From the NCBI RefSeq assembly GCF_025567085.1, contig NZ_JAOQJN010000007.1, positions 1-64,000 on the forward strand: DNA of 64,000 nucleotides, given 5' to 3'. The translations under genes were made by a program, and so were the position numbers. The notes beneath the pieces were generated by a model. That model ran no database searches and was not told the origin of the DNA. It saw only the letters and a program-made list of their open reading frames with translations. The stretch is from Bovifimicola ammoniilytica (lineage in GTDB: Bacteria > Bacillota > Clostridia > Lachnospirales > Lachnospiraceae). Of the stretch, positions 62,179 to 64,000 are shown in pieces. Numbering within the stretch: the first letter of the stretch is position 1; every line of letters starts with the position of its first letter.

Positions 62179-62310
62179 ACTTACCAGGAAATTTCGGTGA
62201 AATTGTCCTGGTAAGTAAAAACGCTCTGCGAGGATCGCACTGTGGCGAAGCAGAAAATGTTGCTATAGCAACCCGCCGCAGGCGGAGAATGTCGCAAGCG
62301 ACATTCTTTA
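62179..62310 (+). repeat. Hairpin repeat family B, copy 2
   Basis: CTTACCAGGAAATTTC pairs with GAAATTGTCCTGGTAAG. The compensating change from copy 1 (G-T to G-C in the stem) keeps the pairing. 62179-62241 matches 37724-37787; after that come further hairpins (GTTGCTATAGCAAC, GAATGTCGC/GCGACATTC). It fills the gap between the riboswitch and the next gene. Confidence 0.7.
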
Positions 62311-62375
62311 TTATTGTGGTTTTCCAATTTATAAGAAAATTTAAAATGATGTATTCACTATGAAAGGAAAAAAAT

Positions 62376-62633
62376 ATGGATAAGAAAAGAGAACAGGCAA
62401 TTGAAATGCTTGTCCGTAAATATGAAGAATCAGGTAAAGAAAGAACTCCTAAGAAAACTGATTTTAGTGATGATGACATATGCTTCATTAAACAAAAGTT
62501 AGGACCGTGGCCAAGAGCTTTGGAAGAAGCAGGTATTAAAGAAAAGTTAAAGCCTGACTCAAAGGAGATAAATAGATTAAAGAGGAAGAAATTAAAGAAG
62601 AAAAGGAGAGAAGAGAAAAATGAAGAAGATTAA
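62376..62633 (+). CDS. Small basic protein with an HNR-like (homing-endonuclease-associated) repeat
   Basis: 85 residues. After an N-terminal helix, TPKKTDFSDDDICFIKQKLG and PWPRALEEAGI match the homing-endonuclease-associated repeat seen as a stand-alone DNA-binding unit in many Firmicutes. The C-terminal 25 residues are almost all Lys, Arg and Glu. It overlaps the following gene by 14 bp, so it may serve to couple translation to the exported protein. GAAAGGAAAAAA is the ribosome site. Confidence 0.6.
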   Translation: MDKKREQAIEMLVRKYEESGKERTPKKTDFSDDDICFIKQKLGPWPRALEEAGIKEKLKPDSKEINRLKRKKLKKKRREEKNEED

Positions 62634-64000
62634 CAAGTTTTTTGCGTGGTTGTTAGTATTTGCATTGTTATTATCCAATATGCCATCTAATATAATAGCT
62701 AAAGCAGAAACTGCCATTAATCAGGTGCATGTAATTGTTAAGAACGACACTTATTCTGTAGCAAATGGTGCAAAATGGGAAGGTAAACTCATAGATACAA
62801 TGGTAGATATAGATAATAACGATACAGCTATTACCGTTGTAAGTAAAGCACTTAAACAAAAGGGATACACACAGACAGGTGCAGAGTCTAATTATATTTC
62901 AGAAATAAACGGATTAAATGCATATGATGGTGGTTCGCAGAGTGGCTGGATGGGAACTTTAAATGACTGGTTCACTAAACAGGGATTAGGTGATTATAAA
63001 GTTTCAAATAATACATTAAAAGCAGGCGATACAGTTACATTTGAATATACATGTAACTGGGGCGGTGACTTAGGAAGTTATTGGAGTAATAACGATACAT
63101 CACTTGCTAAACTTGAATTTGATACAGGAAAGCTTAATAAGACATTCACAGGTTCAGATAAGACATATACACTTTACATTGATGGTGATAGTGCAAATGT
63201 TAATGTTAATGCTGTAGCATATAACAGAAATTTCCAGGTAAGAACATATAAAAATACTTATACACCAGATGTAGCAGGAAGTGAATTAGGCAGAAACAGT
63301 AGTATAAAAGTATCTGATGGCGATAAGCTTTATATTGGTGTAGGTAATAAGAATTGGCCAAGTATGAACAGTGGACAGACAGAAACAATATACGAAATTG
63401 ATATTAAGAAGGAAGAAAAAGAAACTGTAAAACCTGTAATTGAACAGTTGAATTTCTCAGCATATGCACTTTCTAACTGGAATACAAATGAGACATTTAA
63501 ATCAGATGTATATGATTATGATTTGGATATCAAGACATATAGTACATCATCACTTTCATTGACAAGTACAACGACATTTGATGATACAAAATTCAGGGCT
63601 GAAGCATTATATACAGATGCTGATGGAAATGATAAAAGTGTTGTGATAAATAGTGGAAAATTCACATCATTATATAATTTTGGATTTGGTAAGACAGAAT
63701 TAGTAATCAGGGTAACAGATTTAACAGATGATACTAACTTTACTGAATATAAATTCAATGTCACAAGACCATATGATACAACAGCAGCAATTAAATCTTC
63801 AACAGGGATTGAAGTAGTTCCTGAGGGAAGAAGTTTACTTTCTATAAATTATCAGGGTAAACCTGAGGGAACAATGTTTAAAGTCGATGCAGACGGTAAC
63901 ATCACAACTTCAGGTGTTGATAGTGATTATACAAGCTATGTTGCTTATTTATTAGAGAATCCTGAGGCATTTGCCCTTAAATTAACAGGTAAGACTAATT
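62620..64000 (+). CDS. Exported DUF4430 (transcobalamin-C-like) protein, cut by window edge
   Basis: 460 codons visible, running off the edge. The signal peptide is at 1-28 (KKINKFFAWLLVFALLLSNM). A DUF4430 domain fills about 30-145, with SGWMGTLNDWFTKQGLGDYK and LKAGDTVTFEYTCNWG. This fold is shared with the B12-gripping C-terminal domain of transcobalamin and intrinsic factor. Beta-sandwich repeats follow (about 150-265, 270-380). Control by the cobalamin riboswitch 0.6 kb upstream strongly suggests a surface corrinoid-binding protein. The start follows AGGAGAGAAGAG. Confidence 0.82.
   Translation, partial: MKKINKFFAWLLVFALLLSNMPSNIIAKAETAINQVHVIVKNDTYSVANGAKWEGKLIDTMVDIDNNDTAITVVSKALKQKGYTQTGAESNYISEINGLNAYDGGSQSGWMGTLNDWFTKQGLGDYKVSNNTLKAGDTVTFEYTCNWGGDLGSYWSNNDTSLAKLEFDTGKLNKTFTGSDKTYTLYIDGDSANVNVNAVAYNRNFQVRTYKNTYTPDVAGSELGRNSSIKVSDGDKLYIGVGNKNWPSMNSGQTETIYEIDIKKEEKETVKPVIEQLNFSAYALSNWNTNETFKSDVYDYDLDIKTYSTSSLSLTSTTTFDDTKFRAEALYTDADGNDKSVVINSGKFTSLYNFGFGKTELVIRVTDLTDDTNFTEYKFNVTRPYDTTAAIKSSTGIEVVPEGRSLLSINYQGKPEGTMFKVDADGNITTSGVDSDYTSYVAYLLENPEAFALKLTGKTN

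Noticed and set aside
1..64000. tRNA and rRNA genes
   Set aside because: No cloverleaf with a T-arm GTTCRA pattern or rRNA core sequence was found by eye; the element ends are not in a tRNA gene.

Overview
This is low-GC DNA from a Gram-positive anaerobe of the Clostridia, most likely a gut Lachnospiraceae (Lachnospira/Eubacterium/Roseburia type). The evidence is the FabK-type fatty acid cluster, a T-box ahead of pheST, AGGAGG ribosome sites, an SdpI-type membrane protein, a DUF4430 surface protein and several Lachnospiraceae-style mobile elements. The genus is inference.

Left third (1-28.5 kb), accessory. It opens with an ECF sigma/anti-sigma pair, an IS3-type OrfA remnant ending in a 60-bp palindrome, and a patchwork of small XRE regulators, small membrane proteins and broken genes. 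Two long direct repeats mark this patchwork: 283 bp (2263/4000) and 227 bp (2540/21925). An integrative mobilizable element probably spans about 5.43-16.84 kb. It carries a two-component system with an ABC transporter as cargo, a MOBQ-type relaxase with overlapping genes and an oriT, then excisionase, repressor and tyrosine integrase. Next come a MATE pump between short direct repeats, a 5' group II intron fragment, and a MerR-controlled flavodoxin/acetyltransferase/aldo-keto reductase operon. A GNAT enzyme, a zinc-ribbon XRE protein, a lipoprotein, a second ECF pair, a very AT-rich VanZ-like gene and a DUF234 ATPase broken by one stop codon follow.

Middle (28.9-37.1 kb). A BirA-box promoter drives a truncated birA plus bioY-bioB-bioD-bioA. 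Then come dtd, a glycerol-1-phosphate dehydrogenase, a HAD phosphatase, a YgjP-type metallopeptidase and a small zinc-ribbon membrane protein.

Right half (37.2-64 kb), mostly core. A Phe T-box controls pheS-pheT. After a duplicated-domain protein, acylphosphatase, WYL regulator and a third ECF pair comes a fatty acid operon: acpP-fabK-fabD-fabG-fabF-accB-fabZ-accC-accD-accA plus an NPD-family flavoenzyme. Biotin from the bio cluster would be used by AccB here. Two CobW-type GTPases, a SWIM-SNF2 helicase and a threonine aldolase follow. The window ends with a cobalamin riboswitch ahead of a DUF4430 (transcobalamin-C-like) exported protein.

The strongest unexplained signal is a family of three intergenic elements (35.2, 46.3 and 60.6 kb). 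Each has three stacked hairpins, a conserved UGAU loop, a conserved bulged A, and a pseudoknot between the second loop and the bases just before the ribosome site. The pairing is kept by compensatory changes while the sequence differs. A second hairpin family (37.7 and 62.2 kb) sits behind the T-box terminator and the B12 riboswitch.
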